From Apostichopus japonicus (Eukaryota; Echinodermata; Holothuroidea; Aspidochirotida; Stichopodidae), in NCBI RefSeq assembly GCF_037975245.1, contig NC_092572.1, positions 8,075,501 to 8,139,500 of the forward strand: 64,000 nucleotides of DNA, in the 5' to 3' direction. Positions 49,604 to 61,120 of this stretch are shown in pieces. The notes under the pieces are model-generated. The model was not told the DNA's origin, ran no database searches, and worked only from the letters and a program-made list of their open reading frames with translations. A program made the translations under genes and the position numbers. How positions within the stretch are numbered: the first letter of the stretch is position 1; each line of letters begins with the position of its first letter.

Positions 49604-50112
49604 TTCCTTACTACATTTACACGGAATACATCACAAATGGTACTTTGACAAATGTCCTTTGTAAAGCGAAATACGACGATGTCTATTCCAAGACACTATA
49701 CATACAAGGATCCGTTCAATCAAGCGATGCAGTACGGATTGGATCATTTTTATTGGCACCTCTGAAGGCCCTATTCTTTCTTGAATCAATAGACGTGAGT
49801 AACAGTATCATATGTTACCAATCAACTTAAAGTAAGATGCATATGCGAATGGTTCTGACGTCGCCTTGAACTTCCAACTGTTTTGTTACATATCTAACCC
49901 AAAGATTGCAGGATGAGTTATCAATGATAAAATAAGTCTTTATGGAAAGTCCTAAGCACTTAAGCACACTTAAATACAATTTTATTTTACAGTGTGATCA
50001 TCCTGCCATTTGTTCGAGAAAGGTTTTTTTAACACCTAACATGGTGTGCAAACTGTACGACTTCAACTTGCGATCAGCTATCAAGAAAATGCTCTCAAAT
50101 ATCAAGTTTGAG
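49604..50112 (+). pseudogene. Gene B hinge and HPA catalytic-loop exons
   Basis: 49604-49794 (acceptor CACTGTAG, donor GAC/GTGAGT) contains the hinge PYYIYTEYITNGTLTNVL and alpha-E FLLAPLKALFFLESID. 49993-50112 (120 nt, acceptor TTTTACAG, donor GAG/GTGAGG) contains CDHPAICSRKVFLTP and CKLYDFNLRSA. HRD is HPA and DFG is DFN. Neither exon has a stop or frameshift, so the changed motif is inherited, not a result of later decay. Confidence 0.78.
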
Positions 50113-50169
50113 GTGAGGAAAAACTGTTTTGGTTTACGTTTTTTGTTTTTTGGTTAATTTGTGTAAATT

Positions 50170-50690
50170 GCAACGATGATCTAAAAGAATTTGAACTTTA
50201 ACCTACGTTGACCTTTGACCTCGATCCTTTGCAACCACATAAGTACTTTTATAAAAATTTGTCCAATATTCTCTACATAACTTATGATAAGCATGTGATG
50301 ACAAAACACGTTTGGGGTATTTTACATCTGACCGCTGACTTCACCAATCATGTATGCACTAGTTTCGATGGTCATGGACCTACATACAAAATTTGAAATT
50401 GGTTAGACCTACAGTGTAGGTGGAGTCCGCGAGACACTTTTTCAACAATTTAGGCCAACTTGACCTTTGACCTCAATTGACCCTAACCCCAAAAGTGCCC
50501 TAATTTAAAATTTCTTCTCATCATTCTTCACATATCGTGCCTTTTGGTGCTGTTGACAAGAAGAAAAAATGTTTTTTGGGTTTGTTTGACCTTTGACATA
50601 AGGCGCTTTCAATCTCGTAGACACGAGTTTACACGATCAGACACCTAGCAAACAAATTTGAACTTGATCGGACATGCGTTCTGGGAGGAG
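50170..50690 (+). repeat. TGACCTTTGACCT-containing intronic repeat
   Basis: TTGACCTTTGACCTC recurs at about 50206 and 50459, and TTTGACCTTTGACAT near 50588, embedded in similar non-coding sequence within the intron before the alpha-F exon of gene B. Probably an old dispersed repeat; ends not visible. Confidence 0.45.
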
Positions 50691-50900
50691 TTCAGACACA
50701 CTCTTCTCCTCACTTAATCACACTTATCCACGTACTCACATTTATGATGTGTGAAGTACAATCTCATATCCCTATCCATTAAATGTAGGGAGATGAGATA
50801 ATGAATGTATTTATAAATGAAAATACCATTGAATGTTTTATAAATTATCATAACATGTTCCTTATTGTTGTGAATTACATACACGTGTTCAAATTTGTAG

Positions 50901-51011
50901 GAAAATCTTCGTCTTCCATGGTTTTCCCCGGAGACCATTTTCAAGAAACATTATGACCGAGAAAGTGATGTTTGGTCCTTTGCCGTTTCATCTGGGAGAT
51001 ATTTTCTCAGG
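50901..51011 (+). pseudogene. Gene B activation-segment/alpha-F exon, frameshifted
   Basis: Acceptor AATTTGTAG, donor CAGG/GTAAAC. It encodes LPWFSPETIFKKHYDRESDV and WSFAV. The bases for I-W-E-I-F-S-Q-G then follow one base out of frame. 111 nt where 112 would keep the phase that exon 11 needs. SPE is retained, unlike the LPG of gene A. Confidence 0.78.
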
Positions 51012-51316
51012 GTAAACGTTTTCATTACTTAATTTGAATTAAACACTTCGAACGCAATATACATAAAGATAGTTGTATATTATAAATATAATATATGTTA
51101 TGTTAAATCTAATTAATATGTTTTTCCAACAATTCATTTTTAATATTAAGGTGAAATGCAAATTACTCTTACTTTTAAGGAAGAAAGTATGAATACAACA
51201 TATTATATTCCCCATTTCCTTTGAGAGAAGCAATTAATGTACATTAGCAATGGATGTACTGTAAGAACATACATTAAAGGAAGTAGTGTCTTGTAATTGT
51301 TTCTGTTTTACTCATG

Positions 51317-51391
51317 GTGCTTTTCCGTTCGATGGATTAGATATGATGAAGTTCGCTGCTCAGCCTGATGCTTTACCAGTTCTCTCAAAGC
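51317..51391 (+). pseudogene. Gene B alpha-G exon, 5' part, cut by the 7-kb element
   Basis: Reads GAFPFDGLDMMKFAAQPDAL then PVLSK and stops at the insertion. The base pair before the exon is TG instead of AG (ACTCATG/GTGCTT; gene A has CTTAAG/GTGAAA), so the acceptor is lost. The remaining 22 nt are at 58366-58387 (PDLCSDSL), followed by GCGAGT, a GC-type or mutated donor. 75 + 22 = 97 nt, the length of gene A exon 11. Confidence 0.8.
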
Positions 51392-51439
51392 TATGGAACG
51401 CGAAAAGGACCACAACATATGATGATGTTAATGATGATC

Positions 51440-51600
51440 TAATTTTATACGATCATGTACTGAAAACTTATGATCATGTACTAAAAATACACGATCATGT
51501 ACTAAAAATTTACGATCATGTACCAAACATATACGATCATGTACTACAAACGTACGATGTACATCAAAACAAATACGATCATGTACTAATAAAGTGATGT
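51440..51600 (+). repeat. Subterminal minisatellite, left arm of the 7-kb element
   Basis: Units of 18-20 bp, consensus TACGATCATGTACTAAAAA, about eight copies, some joined by TACGATGTACATCAAAACAA. Its counterpart in inverted orientation is at 58110-58320. The 60-odd codon frame it yields (repeats of YDHVLK) is a by-product of the repeat. Confidence 0.85.
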
Positions 51601-53120
51601 TCAAAAAAAGTGGCGTCTGCATACGCGTATGTATATTCATATGTGGCGTCTGCATACGCGTATGAATATTCAGTACAAACTCATTAAGAGCCACTAGGGG
51701 CGGGGCTTCGGTATCAACTTTGATATTCCTAGGGGTACGGTACTTTGTAATCAACGGGTACCGGTAGCATACTATATTATTAATTTGAAGTGTGTGATAT
51801 TCACTGAGGATTGGCTGTAATAATACTTAATAGCTATGTGTATTAATATTTAGCAGACCGCGAAAATTGTTTTGGCATTTGAACGTACGTACGTTTGGAA
51901 CGTATACAGTATACTACATGTGCGTACGAATGTACACTAAGTAACACATAGTATTAAAGGCAAAGCACATTAAAGCAGCAATTTGCGTTGATTCTCGAGA
52001 TTTTCCAATACTAGGATACTATACCAATGATGTAAACTAAGCTTACTGTAAAGTTTCAACTCAAGCTATTCCCGAAAAGTGCAAAAATATGACATTTTCT
52101 GGTTTTCGTATTTTGAAACTTTGACTTCGATAGACTCCTCCCAATCAAGGAACCTTGTGAATATGTATAACGGAAAAGTTACTTTGAATAGCAAGGTAAA
52201 ACAGTAAACAAAAATCAGCTGATGAGATGTACGTATTGCGCGAAGGGACAGTTACGGCATATCTCATTGCATACGATGCCCTAAAAACTCAAGAAAATTC
52301 GTCGCTCCGTGAAAATAAAACCTGCTTTGTAGCAAGGATACATAAGAGAGGAAGTCATTGAACGAGCAAGAACTCGATCGGTACGTAAATTTTGTATCAC
52401 TCTACTCGGTGTTACATAGGCTAGTTACTGTAGTACAATCAAACCTGTTAGTGAGTGACTTACACTGGTTAGGCCTGAATAACGTTGTGTACACGCTGTG
52501 AATTGTGCACTAAAAGCAATGTAGCTATGAGTGTAGCGCAATGGAGGCCGTTAGTTTCCGGATCCGTTAGTTTCCTCCCTTGAAAAACGTTAGCTTCCTC
52601 CTCTAACAACATGGGAGAAAATAACGTTTTTCAGGAGAGCAAAGTAACGTTTCCCATAAGGGAATGCAATAAGGCTTAGTGGCTAGGCCATGTGGAGATT
52701 TAGGTAGTGCTTTGTAGCAAGTGCTTTGCAAAACTTTAGTAATTGCAATTGATGATTTAGGCGATTTTTATGATTATGTGTGAGTGTAGTAAGTAACCTT
52801 TTTTTTAAGTTTCATGCAACAAGCATATTAGTTTCCTAACCTGAATGCCATACTTTACTATCTTGATGTTGGGGAGGAAAGTAACGTATTTAGGAGAGGA
52901 AACTAACATTTTCAGGGGAGGAACTAACAGGTCGGGAAACTGAAACCTAGGGCAACATGCAATGTCTGCTGTTCTATAAATGTTATAGTAAAGTGTACAA
53001 CCATTCCATGAAAGTGATATATAGCATGTAGTCATATGTCACCAGTAAATGAGAGCAATACATTTTAGCAGCTGATCCAAAGACACGTTTATAATTTGTA
53101 ACCTTTTGCTACCTTCTTAG

Positions 53121-53277
53121 CAACCATCTGGTGAGGAAACACCATGGAGGGCTGGCAAAAGTAGAGGACGGAGAGGTTAGCTCAGGTAACACCAGACAAA
53201 GGGACAACCCGGCTAACAGCAGCTTATCTAGGTGGCAGGTAGAAGAACACCAACAGGAGCGAATGGGAAATATAAGG
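53121..53277 (+). pseudogene. Candidate exon in the 7-kb element (left half)
   Basis: Acceptor CTTCTTAG and donor AAGG/GTACGT bound an open frame reading NHLVRKHHGGLAKVEDGEVS, then RQRDNPANSSLSRWQVEEHQ. The beginning (H-x5-H pattern in NHLVRKHH) could be the end of a C2H2-type finger, but the cysteine half was not found upstream. Unrecognised; may belong to the element's own gene or be a captured fragment. Confidence 0.4.
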
Positions 53278-53355
53278 GTACGTTTCAATATGCATAATTG
53301 TGGGATTTGGTGCAAAGTAACAGGTGGTAATTCTTTAAACATTAAACTCAGTGTA

Positions 53356-54826
53356 CAGGAGCGTATCCAGGATTTTCTAACCCGGGGGCGCGAATGACTA
53401 TCTAAGCGGAGCGCCACTATCGGTTGGCGCGCAGCGTACAATAAAATTTCTGGTTTTGACACCCCCAGATCACCGGAAATGGCACATATCGGGCTTGAAA
53501 ATGACCAACTAGATGTTCACTTTTGCCTGAGTAAACCAAGTATTTTCCCAATATTATTTATCCATCCATAACCTTCTTGAAGATTTTCACCAGTCACACA
53601 TCATGTTCGACCTCATCGCATCTCCTGTGGATCATTGCTTTTGTAGGTGATTCTACGTCGCGGCCCACAATACCCGTCAGCCCTACTTTTCAAGGTTTTA
53701 AGCTCATTATTCGTTCAGAATTTGAAAATTCACACTTCTTGTGAAATAAATTCACTTCAAAACACACCAATGTTGCACAAAATTTCATCTATGGACAGCC
53801 AATACAGAAAAACCTCCTTCAACCCCTACAGACCGGTCAAAATTGCACGAGAAGAGGGAAGAATGTGTTAGGAATGTTGGTCAGGGAAATTTCGAAAAAT
53901 CAGACACAGTTAACTTTTTGGTACATGGGCACATATCAGTCTTGGATAATGATGTGGACGCGTGTCTGTTTTCTGATATTATCTAAGCGGAGCGCGACCA
54001 TGGGTTCGCGCGTAGCGTACAAGAAAATTTTGGCAAATATACCTCCCAGATCACCGGAAATAACACTTCTCAGACCCAATGATGCTCCCAAACCTCCTTA
54101 AGTTTTAGATATCATGGGTTAGAAATTTAGTTTGGGGAAATAATGGCCATCTGCAGAAAAAAATCAGGGGACAAATAATCCAAGTATACTTTTGTATACG
54201 ATGGGTCTGGTTTCGTAACTCATCGGGAAGCGATTAGAGGGGTGGGCGTACGGTTGTGGGGCGCTTGTTTTCATGCAGGTGGGAACAATCTCAAGAAGTG
54301 ATGTGTGCGTCCGCCCAACCCCCCCCCCCCCCCCGCCGGCAATGATACACCTTTGGATCCGCTACATGATATTCATAGGAAATGTGCTCAATTCTCAAAT
54401 CGCATGCGAAATTTTTATTTTTTTATTTTAGTTTCATCGTATGAGTTACGGTTCTAGGGGTGGGGTAACGATTAGCATTCACTTCGCGTCGTACAACATT
54501 TTATCTCTGCATGACAGTGTTGCATCGAAGGACATAAATTATGTCTAGTGCGCAGTTTGCATATAGATCCTGGGCTAATACCAAAATGCGTCATGTTTCC
54601 CGACGACTCGGTCGAGTTCAAGACCAGCCACAGTTGCTTTTATAGCACACTTTTATAAGTTCTCTTCTTTTCCCTCCTTTTTCTCTTTCTTATTTTTCTT
54701 TTCCCTTCCTTCCTTCCTCCTCTTTTTTCCCCTCTTTTTCCCTTCTTCTTCTCTTTTTTTTCTCTCCATTTTATCTTACCCGGGGGGGCGCGCGCCCCCA
54801 ACGCCCCCCGCCTGGATACGCGCCTG
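53356..54826 (-). mobile_element. hAT-like element nested in the 7-kb element
   Basis: The ends are CAGGAGCGTATCCAGG and (inverted) CAGGCGCGTATCCAGG. GTGTA precedes the left end (53351-53355) and follows the right end (54827-54831), a 5-bp duplication. Contents: two copies of the shared GCG core, the truncated MITE 53934-54210, a C-run, and a pyrimidine-rich tract (54660-54775) that mirrors the purine tract at 11708-11822. No transposase. The longest frames follow the simple sequence and are not genes. Confidence 0.7.
53934..54210 (+). mobile_element. Truncated copy of the CATGGGC MITE
   Basis: Begins CATGGGCACATATCAGTCTT and matches copy 1 (2651-2940) through CTAAGCGGAGCGCGACC, CCTCCCAGATCACCGGAAAT and TTTTGTATACGATGGGTCTGG, then stops. 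The 3' half and right TIR are missing. Confidence 0.75.
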
Positions 54827-55179
54827 GTGTAATAACAGAATGGCCAGCTCAATTATAGAATACTAGCAACATAAGTAGCTGGCTAGATTGTGATACTGAA
54901 AATAGTTATTTTACAGTGACATCAATTATCAAAGGGTTATATTTGCTAATCCTCTTTGGAAGCAAAGCACAGTTTGTCTGAAAGCAAGTTTTGAAAAACA
55001 GAGCACTTCGTAGTACTTGGTGTAGTTTTCAAACAATATATTTTAAGTCTATCTTCTTATATCACATGTATATCAAACACCCGAAGCGACACAATCAATC
55101 AGTGCTGTCTATCATCAAAAGCAATGATATTGTAACTTCAACAAAATAAATGATTCTCTTTTTTCTTCACTTTTCTTCT

Positions 55180-55870
55180 TAGGCAATGGTTGGTAATGTA
55201 GATGTTCAACAGCCTCGACGACTGGTAATGCAACTGCTTGAGACCCATCCGGCACTCTTTTTTGATATATGTACACACAACATCTCAAGAAGTAAAAGTT
55301 GCTTGAATTCAAACTTGGTATATGTAGTCTTTATTGTTCCTAATTGATCCTTATTGTTTTTCATCGAGTTCAAAGGTCATTTGAGGTCAACATTTGAAAT
55401 CTGTGTAAAAACAGTATCTCAAAAAGTGTTAGTTGGTTGGACATCCAACTTGCTATGTAGATAGCACTTGGTAAGTAGATGAACCCTATTGTTTTTAATG
55501 GAGGTAAAGGGTCATTTTAGGTCAACAAATGTTCAACTCTTGAAACCTTATAAACAATATCAAGAAGTGAAAGTTGGTTGAACTTCAAACTTGCTATATA
55601 GGTGGCCCTTGGTGAGTAGGTAATACATTTTGTTAATCATGAAGGTCAGTTTGAGGACAATAGTTTATATTCCAAGAAGTGAAAGTTGGTTTCATAGCAA
55701 ATGTTGATAACACTCGGTGGGTAGATAATCCCATTGTCATGCTTACGGCCATTAGTGATAATGCCATATCTCAAGAAGAGAAGTTGGTTTACTGTTACAT
55801 TTTAATAAGTAGTCCTTGGAGAGTATTTGATTGCAATTGTTTTCCATAGGTCAAAGTTATCTTGGGTCAA
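55180..55870 (+). repeat. Degenerate tandem array, unit about 120-135 bp
   Basis: Four to five units share ATCTCAAGAAGTGAAAGTTG, TTGAACTTCAAACTTG, CCTTGGTGAGTAG and GGTCA.TTTGAGGTCAACA. Diverged, non-coding, inside the 7-kb element. Confidence 0.7.
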
Positions 55871-56634
55871 AGATAGCCTCTATTTCCTTGACTTTATCAT
55901 TCACTTGTAATTCAGTTCTGTATTTCTTGATCAGTTGTATTCCTTGCCAAATATAGACTTGTTTCCACTATGATCTAAGATAAGTAAGATTTTAGACATG
56001 TTATTAATATTACATTTTCTTTTTTTGAAAGACGTAATCATGGTTTTCTCTAGTTGTCTGTGTTCTTTGACTTAACCGTTCAGAGCTTTGAATGAACACA
56101 CAGTTTCTTTCACTGCTGTTCTTACTTCAATCTACAAAATCTTCCAATTTAATGTGCTAATTTATTCTGAAACATGGACATTAATAAGCTTCAATACACA
56201 TAACAAGTTCAATTAACTGCTCCTTTTTTATTGATGAATGTGCTTAGATTAAGTCTGCTGATCTTTACAACAACAAAAATTTAAAACAAGGAATAGTTCT
56301 TCGAGTCCAAATCTGATTCCAAACTAGTACATGCATTATGTTTTATATCAATTGGCATGACTGATGACTTTGAGAAAGAAGCCCCCCCCCCACCCCTACT
56401 TCTTTTTAAATTACTGCAAAGTTGTAGGAGACATGCAGGTTTCAATCACTCGAACCTACCCCCCACCCCCAAATAATGTTATTTGCTGAAGCGAGGAAGA
56501 TTTATAGATTTGACTTATTACAAAGTAGAACTAGGCCCCATCCTGCTCTGATGGCTTGCAACAAGCTGTGCAACATTTCCATCCCCCCCCCCCCACCAAA
56601 AAAAAAATGATATCACTTGCTGATGCAAGGAAGA

Positions 56635-56919
56635 CTAATAGATTAGACTCATTACAAAGTAGAGCTTGGTCCCATCCTGCTCTGATGACTTGCAAGATGC
56701 TATAAAAGAAGCTGATGGAGGTTGGCTCGGGCGAATTGTACCAGAGATGTGCCTTGGGTCATCCTCGGCAAGAACAACACCTCCTAGTTTAGAATTGACA
56801 TCATCAAGCCTCCGTCTAAATATGTCCTTCATCAGTTGCGGAATGTGCTTGTTACTATTCTTTTCCATAACAGGAACACATGTCCATCTGCCTGCAGACT
56901 TTGAAAATTTCTTGTAAAC
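56635..56919 (-). pseudogene. Candidate exon in the 7-kb element (right half)
   Basis: After TTTCAG the minus strand has an open frame of about 95 codons: YKKFSKSAGRWTCVPVMEKN, then HIPQLMKDIFRRRLDDVNSK and DDPRHISGTIRPSQPPSASF. It has normal complexity and a good acceptor, so it is probably real coding sequence, perhaps the element's own protein. A diverged duplicate of its 3' end (CATCCTGCTCTGATG.CTTGCAA) lies at 56510-56570. Family not recognised. Confidence 0.5.
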
Positions 56920-57597
56920 CTGAAAGTAGAATCACAAAAATAAACTATCAGGGAGGAAAGTAATGTTTCTCAGGGGAGGAATTCAAGCAAGAAGACATTT
57001 GGCTAGGCTACGTGGAAAGAGTTAGGTACTGAAGTAACTGTAATTTTAGATTTAGGAGAGAAAATAACGATTTCAATGAAAGAAACACTTTTCAAGGGAG
57101 CCAAATTGGCTAGGCTGTATGGGAAGAGATATTTGTAGTAAAGGTAGAAAGGAAAAGAAATTCCTACAGTTATTGCACTTAGGACCTAGGCCTACTAAAT
57201 GTATTCTTTCCACATAGCCTAGCCAATATGCTTTCATCAACTTCCTCCCTGCAAAAATGATAATTTCCTCCCCATGATTTAGGAGGTAAGAAACGTTTTT
57301 AGGGGAGGAAACTAACGTTATTTAGGGCAGGAAACTAACGGGAACCGCATGAACATAGGCCTCATGATTTAGGCTACAGCATACGAAATCACTGCCATCA
57401 TTCATAGCCCATGCCTTGTAAAGTCTAGTGTAAAGTATCTATGCGTGAACGTTAGTTAGCACTGTATCAAGAGCATAGACTTGTTGCAATTTGATAAGAC
57501 TATGACTGTGAAGAAAGAGTAAGAAAAGTAAGAGCGTTTAGCCTTACTGGCCTTGTTAGTGCTAGTAAATAGTAGGCTAAGTACCCTATACTAGTAC

Positions 57598-57675
57598 TAC
57601 AGACTTAGTATAGGCCCTACTACTGGCCTAGGCTACAGACTTAGTATAGGCCCTACTACTGGCCTAGGCTAAACT
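57598..57675 (+). repeat. Two perfect 36-bp tandem copies
   Basis: CTACAGACTTAGTATAGGCC followed by CTACTACTGGCCTAGG occurs twice back to back. It lies inside the 7-kb element. Confidence 0.85.
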
Positions 57676-58109
57676 AAACACTGTAGTAATAATAGTGGAG
57701 GCAGAGGTTCGTTCTCAGTTTCTCTCATCGATAATGAGAAGTAACGTTAAATCATGTAAACAAAAAAATGTAACGTTTTTCTGTAGAATCTTGGGAATCC
57801 ATTTCTTATAGCTAGTAGTACTAGTAGTATATTGTTTTATTTTAAAAATCCCGCGTAGGCTAAAGTAAAGCAGGCCTGTACACATACTTAATCTAGGCTA
57901 TCCCTAACATTACATGTATTATTATTTCGAAGAAAGTATATGACTACGTACGTTGCGACTAACCTTCGTACCAAGGAGCAAAATAATAGCGACCCCGTGT
58001 ATTCATCCAATATAAGCACCGCCCCATATATGAATATTCATACGCGTATTCAAACGACAAAAATGGATATTCATACGCCACTTTTTTGTAACTTCCGCTT
58101 TTTCATCAT

Positions 58110-58320
58110 CATCACAAGTTTTCAGTACATGATCGTATATGTTTTGATGTACATCTTACGTTTTTAGTACATCATTGGATGTTTTGATGTACATCTTAGT
58201 TTTTTAGTACATCATCGTATATGTTTTGATGTACATCTTAGTTTTTTAGTACATCATCGTATATGTTTAGTACATGATCGTAAGTTTTTAGTACATGAAC
58301 GTATAAAAATAGATCATCAT
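58110..58320 (-). repeat. Subterminal minisatellite, right arm of the 7-kb element
   Basis: Inverted counterpart of 51440-51600 with units TTTTTAGTACATCATCGTAT and TGTTTTGATGTACATCTTA. The right arm carries more of the GATGTACATCAAAACAT variant, so the two arms have expanded independently. Confidence 0.85.
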
Positions 58321-58702
58321 AAACATCATCATATATTGTGGTCCTTTTCGCGTTCCATACAAAGCCTGATTTATGTTCAGACTCTCTGCGAGTTATGTTC
58401 TATAAGTTGTTGGTTTGATACTATTGGACTGTTGAATTATATTATATATATATCACTAAATATGAAAAGGATACTTCACATGCTTAAACTCCAGTTTGGA
58501 TTTTGTAATAGTTTAAATATTATTAACAATTATTTATTCTTAATAGCAAATGTTGCTATAGAAACCATTTTATGTTTGGAACAAAATCACGCTGGAAATA
58601 CATTACGATGCATCAGCTTAATTATTTGAACACATACTGACATTTGATATATAAATGCACAATGCAATTTTACATTATCCGTAATATTTTGTTGAATTTC
58701 AG

Positions 58703-58802
58703 GTACGCAATTATGACGTCCTGCTTGAAGGTGGATCCTGCAGATCGAATTAGCCTTACATCGTTGACGACGAAACTATTTCAGCTAATAGAAAATATTT
58801 AG
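58703..58802 (+). pseudogene. Gene B kinase C-terminal exon
   Basis: Acceptor GAATTTCAG, starts with a single G that completes the split codon, then YAIMTSCLKVDPADRISLTS and LTTKLFQLIENI before TAG at 58800-58802. It aligns with gene A exon 12 (YGIMQSSW...RPNFSTIATKL). The donor seen in A is not kept and no tail exon was found. Confidence 0.78.
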
Positions 58803-61120
58803 TGAAAGTTATAAGTACAATCTACCGTTCCAAAATTCAAGGCGCTAATGACATAAATACTTTTTGGGGGGATGGGACCACAGCTGATAAAACGATGAGA
58901 TGAACAGAATATATGGGACCCGATGAAATGGATTATTCGTTGGAAAGTGTTTTGGTAATATCAGTTCTCTGTTTTTTTTTTTACATCAGTTTAGTCGTGG
59001 TCATGTACAAATGAGGTTACTTTGTTGCTGTAAGATGTATTCTCTGTCTTCACGTTTCCTTGTTCATTACCAGCATTTTAATACATATTGAGGTAGATTT
59101 CATTCTTTTATATTTATTTCTTAAGCTTAGCATAAGACTATATGTCAGAATATATGCCAAACTACTGCAACGCGGTCTCAAAGTGGTCGAGAACAACAAG
59201 GCTATAAAAAACTACATACAAATAGTTTATACTTGTCATTTGATATGACCTGAAGTTGCAATAATCTGCTTGTATCAAGTCGTTTGTACCTGTTATAAAA
59301 AGTTAACACATGCGCAGTTACCTGATTGTGTCATAAAAACGTATGAGATGGAATAATTGTAGTATTACCTCAATTTAATCTATCGATAAACAAACACTTC
59401 GACTAATCTGAAACATTTTTTTAAACAGTACATGCACAAAACAATAATTCTGAAAAAAGAAACTGTACAAATGGAAATATTGTATTTACCTTAAAAACAT
59501 GTTTAACTGCAAACAATTGTCTATAATACAAAAGCTTTAACACTGTGACGTATATTGATGATGCCGATCTTCTTTAACATATTCTCAGACAGAGAGGGAA
59601 TTAAAACAAGAACACAAACTATGCAATTGTAAATGGACACTTTTATAACCGTTCTCACCCACTTTATTAGTAAACTTTTACGTTGAATCTATTTTGATAT
59701 GTAAAACGCTTCTGTTCTTCATATTTATATCTTCTGTTGCGAGTGTAGTTTTGCACTTTTCCGTTATTTGGATAAATGCAAGTTATTTACGGTCTCCTAA
59801 GTTCCTAGACGGTATTTTTTATTAGTTTATTCTTCTCGTAATATTGATGCATATTACAATAGCTACAGATGTAGAATTGAACAAGGCAGTTTAAAAAGAA
59901 GTTAAGCAAAATGAAGACAATATTTTACTTTTTATCATGTTATCAACTCGATTGGATGAATATTAAATAGGACATGGAGATTGAAGTTATTCGATATTTA
60001 CAATATTGATAGAATAACATGTTAAAAACACACAGTTTACATTATTCACTATAATGCGTATCATAAAAAATCACTTTCGTGAATTTTTCAAAGTTCTCGC
60101 ACTATTTGTTACTAACACAAACTATAACTGTTGTAAGCTGTGATAAAGATGAAGATTAATTTTATTAATACATTTTATTTATCTTTCTTTCAATAAAGAA
60201 CTTAGCTGTTGTTATTTTGGTTAACATGTGATAAAAAAATTGTTTGTTGATACATTAACAAAAATTATTGAGCTATGAGCAATGTGTATCGGTCAATAAT
60301 GTAGGTTTGGTGATTAATGAGTAGTTGACTTCCATTACATAATTGTTACGTCATATATATGCTTTAAATATTATTCTATTATGACTCTTTGATAACATTT
60401 TGAAATTTACCCGGCTTTAAAATATATGTATATCTGCGTGAAGAATTACCAATATGTAACAAGATGAAAGAGATGATACCGGAATATGCAAATATATAGA
60501 CAAAAATTGCCAGGTATTCGTTAAGACGCCTAAAACAACTTCAACCAGCTTTATTAACGGATTGATGGTTGTTTGTTCTCTCGTGATTTGGCAAAGTCTT
60601 TCATAGACTTAAACGGATAAAACGAACTCTTGTCACTTTACCTAAATTTAAAGTCAATCATGGGGGGGGGGGGGGTAGGACGACACGTGCCCCACTTTTT
60701 GAAGGGTGGGGACACAATATCAAATGTCCCACTCCCCCCAGGTATAGTGACTGACTCGTGTAGGCACTAGGATTATCAGACTCATACTGACTCGTGTATC
60801 TCATAAAAGGAGCTCAAATATTGTGCTATGAGATGACTAGTTATTAATGTCTCATTTGCGCACCCCTGCCCCCTCCCACCGTTGGAACAAGAGTAATGGA
60901 CTTCATACCCAATAATGCTCTTTACATGTACGTGTTACATCATGGTTGCATATTGGAGACATCTGTATAACAAGGTGTTCTATTCTTGTGTGTAAACTTT
61001 AAGAATGTTTCCGACCCTGGTTTAGGTTTCAAGTTTATTAATAATAATCCATGCTGATTGATTTCCTTTTAACATTTCATATCAGTAGGTTCTAGAAATA
61101 ATACGACGGATCCATCAACA
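58803..61120. other. AT-rich intergenic sequence
   Basis: No gene recognised. A G-run with GTCCCCAC/GTGGGGAC-like inverted words at 60661-60740 looks like a fragment of a MITE of the hAT-like kind found elsewhere in the window. The rest is plain AT-rich sequence. Confidence 0.5.

Larger units (their letters stand above)
51392..58359. mobile_element. 7-kb TIR transposon inserted in a gene B exon
   Basis: Both ends read TATGGAACGCGAAAAGGACC (inverted), and the similarity continues inward for about 350 bp through a minisatellite and TATGAATATTCATA-type palindromes. The target CAAAGC is present at 51386-51391 and 58360-58365: a 6-bp duplication. The interior holds candidate exons (53121-53277 plus; 56635-56919 minus), a nested hAT-like element (53356-54826), a degenerate repeat array (55180-55870) and GGAGGAAACTAACG-type motifs at both sides (52550-52960 and 56950-57350). 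I recognise no standard transposase; 6-bp duplications are known for, among others, Polinton, Dada and IS3EU elements, but the ends match none that I know. Confidence 0.82.
45694..58802 (+). pseudogene. Gene B: paralogue of gene A, heavily broken, split by transposon
   Basis: Same architecture as gene A (two Ig-like exons, membrane exon, kinase-like domain). Exons: 45694-45969, 46295-46644, 46941-47039, 48070-48152, 48883-49023, 49322-49432, 49604-49794, 49993-50112, 50901-51011, 51317-51391 plus 58366-58387, and 58703-58802. Several have exactly the lengths of gene A (276, 99, 111, 120 and, after removing the insertion, 97 nt). Lesions: TGA in exon 1, 1-nt deletion in exon 2, TAA in the membrane exon, TAG at the VAIK Lys, 1-nt deletion in alpha-F, lost acceptor and a 6,968-bp transposon in the alpha-G exon. 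HPA replaces HRD as in A. A pseudogene beyond doubt; its parent was already a pseudokinase. Confidence 0.85.

Noticed and set aside
51428-51754. Repeat-protein-like frames (YDHVLK or VHDR repeats)
   Set aside because: They come from the subterminal minisatellite of the 7-kb element and occur on both strands; the matching right arm breaks the frame.
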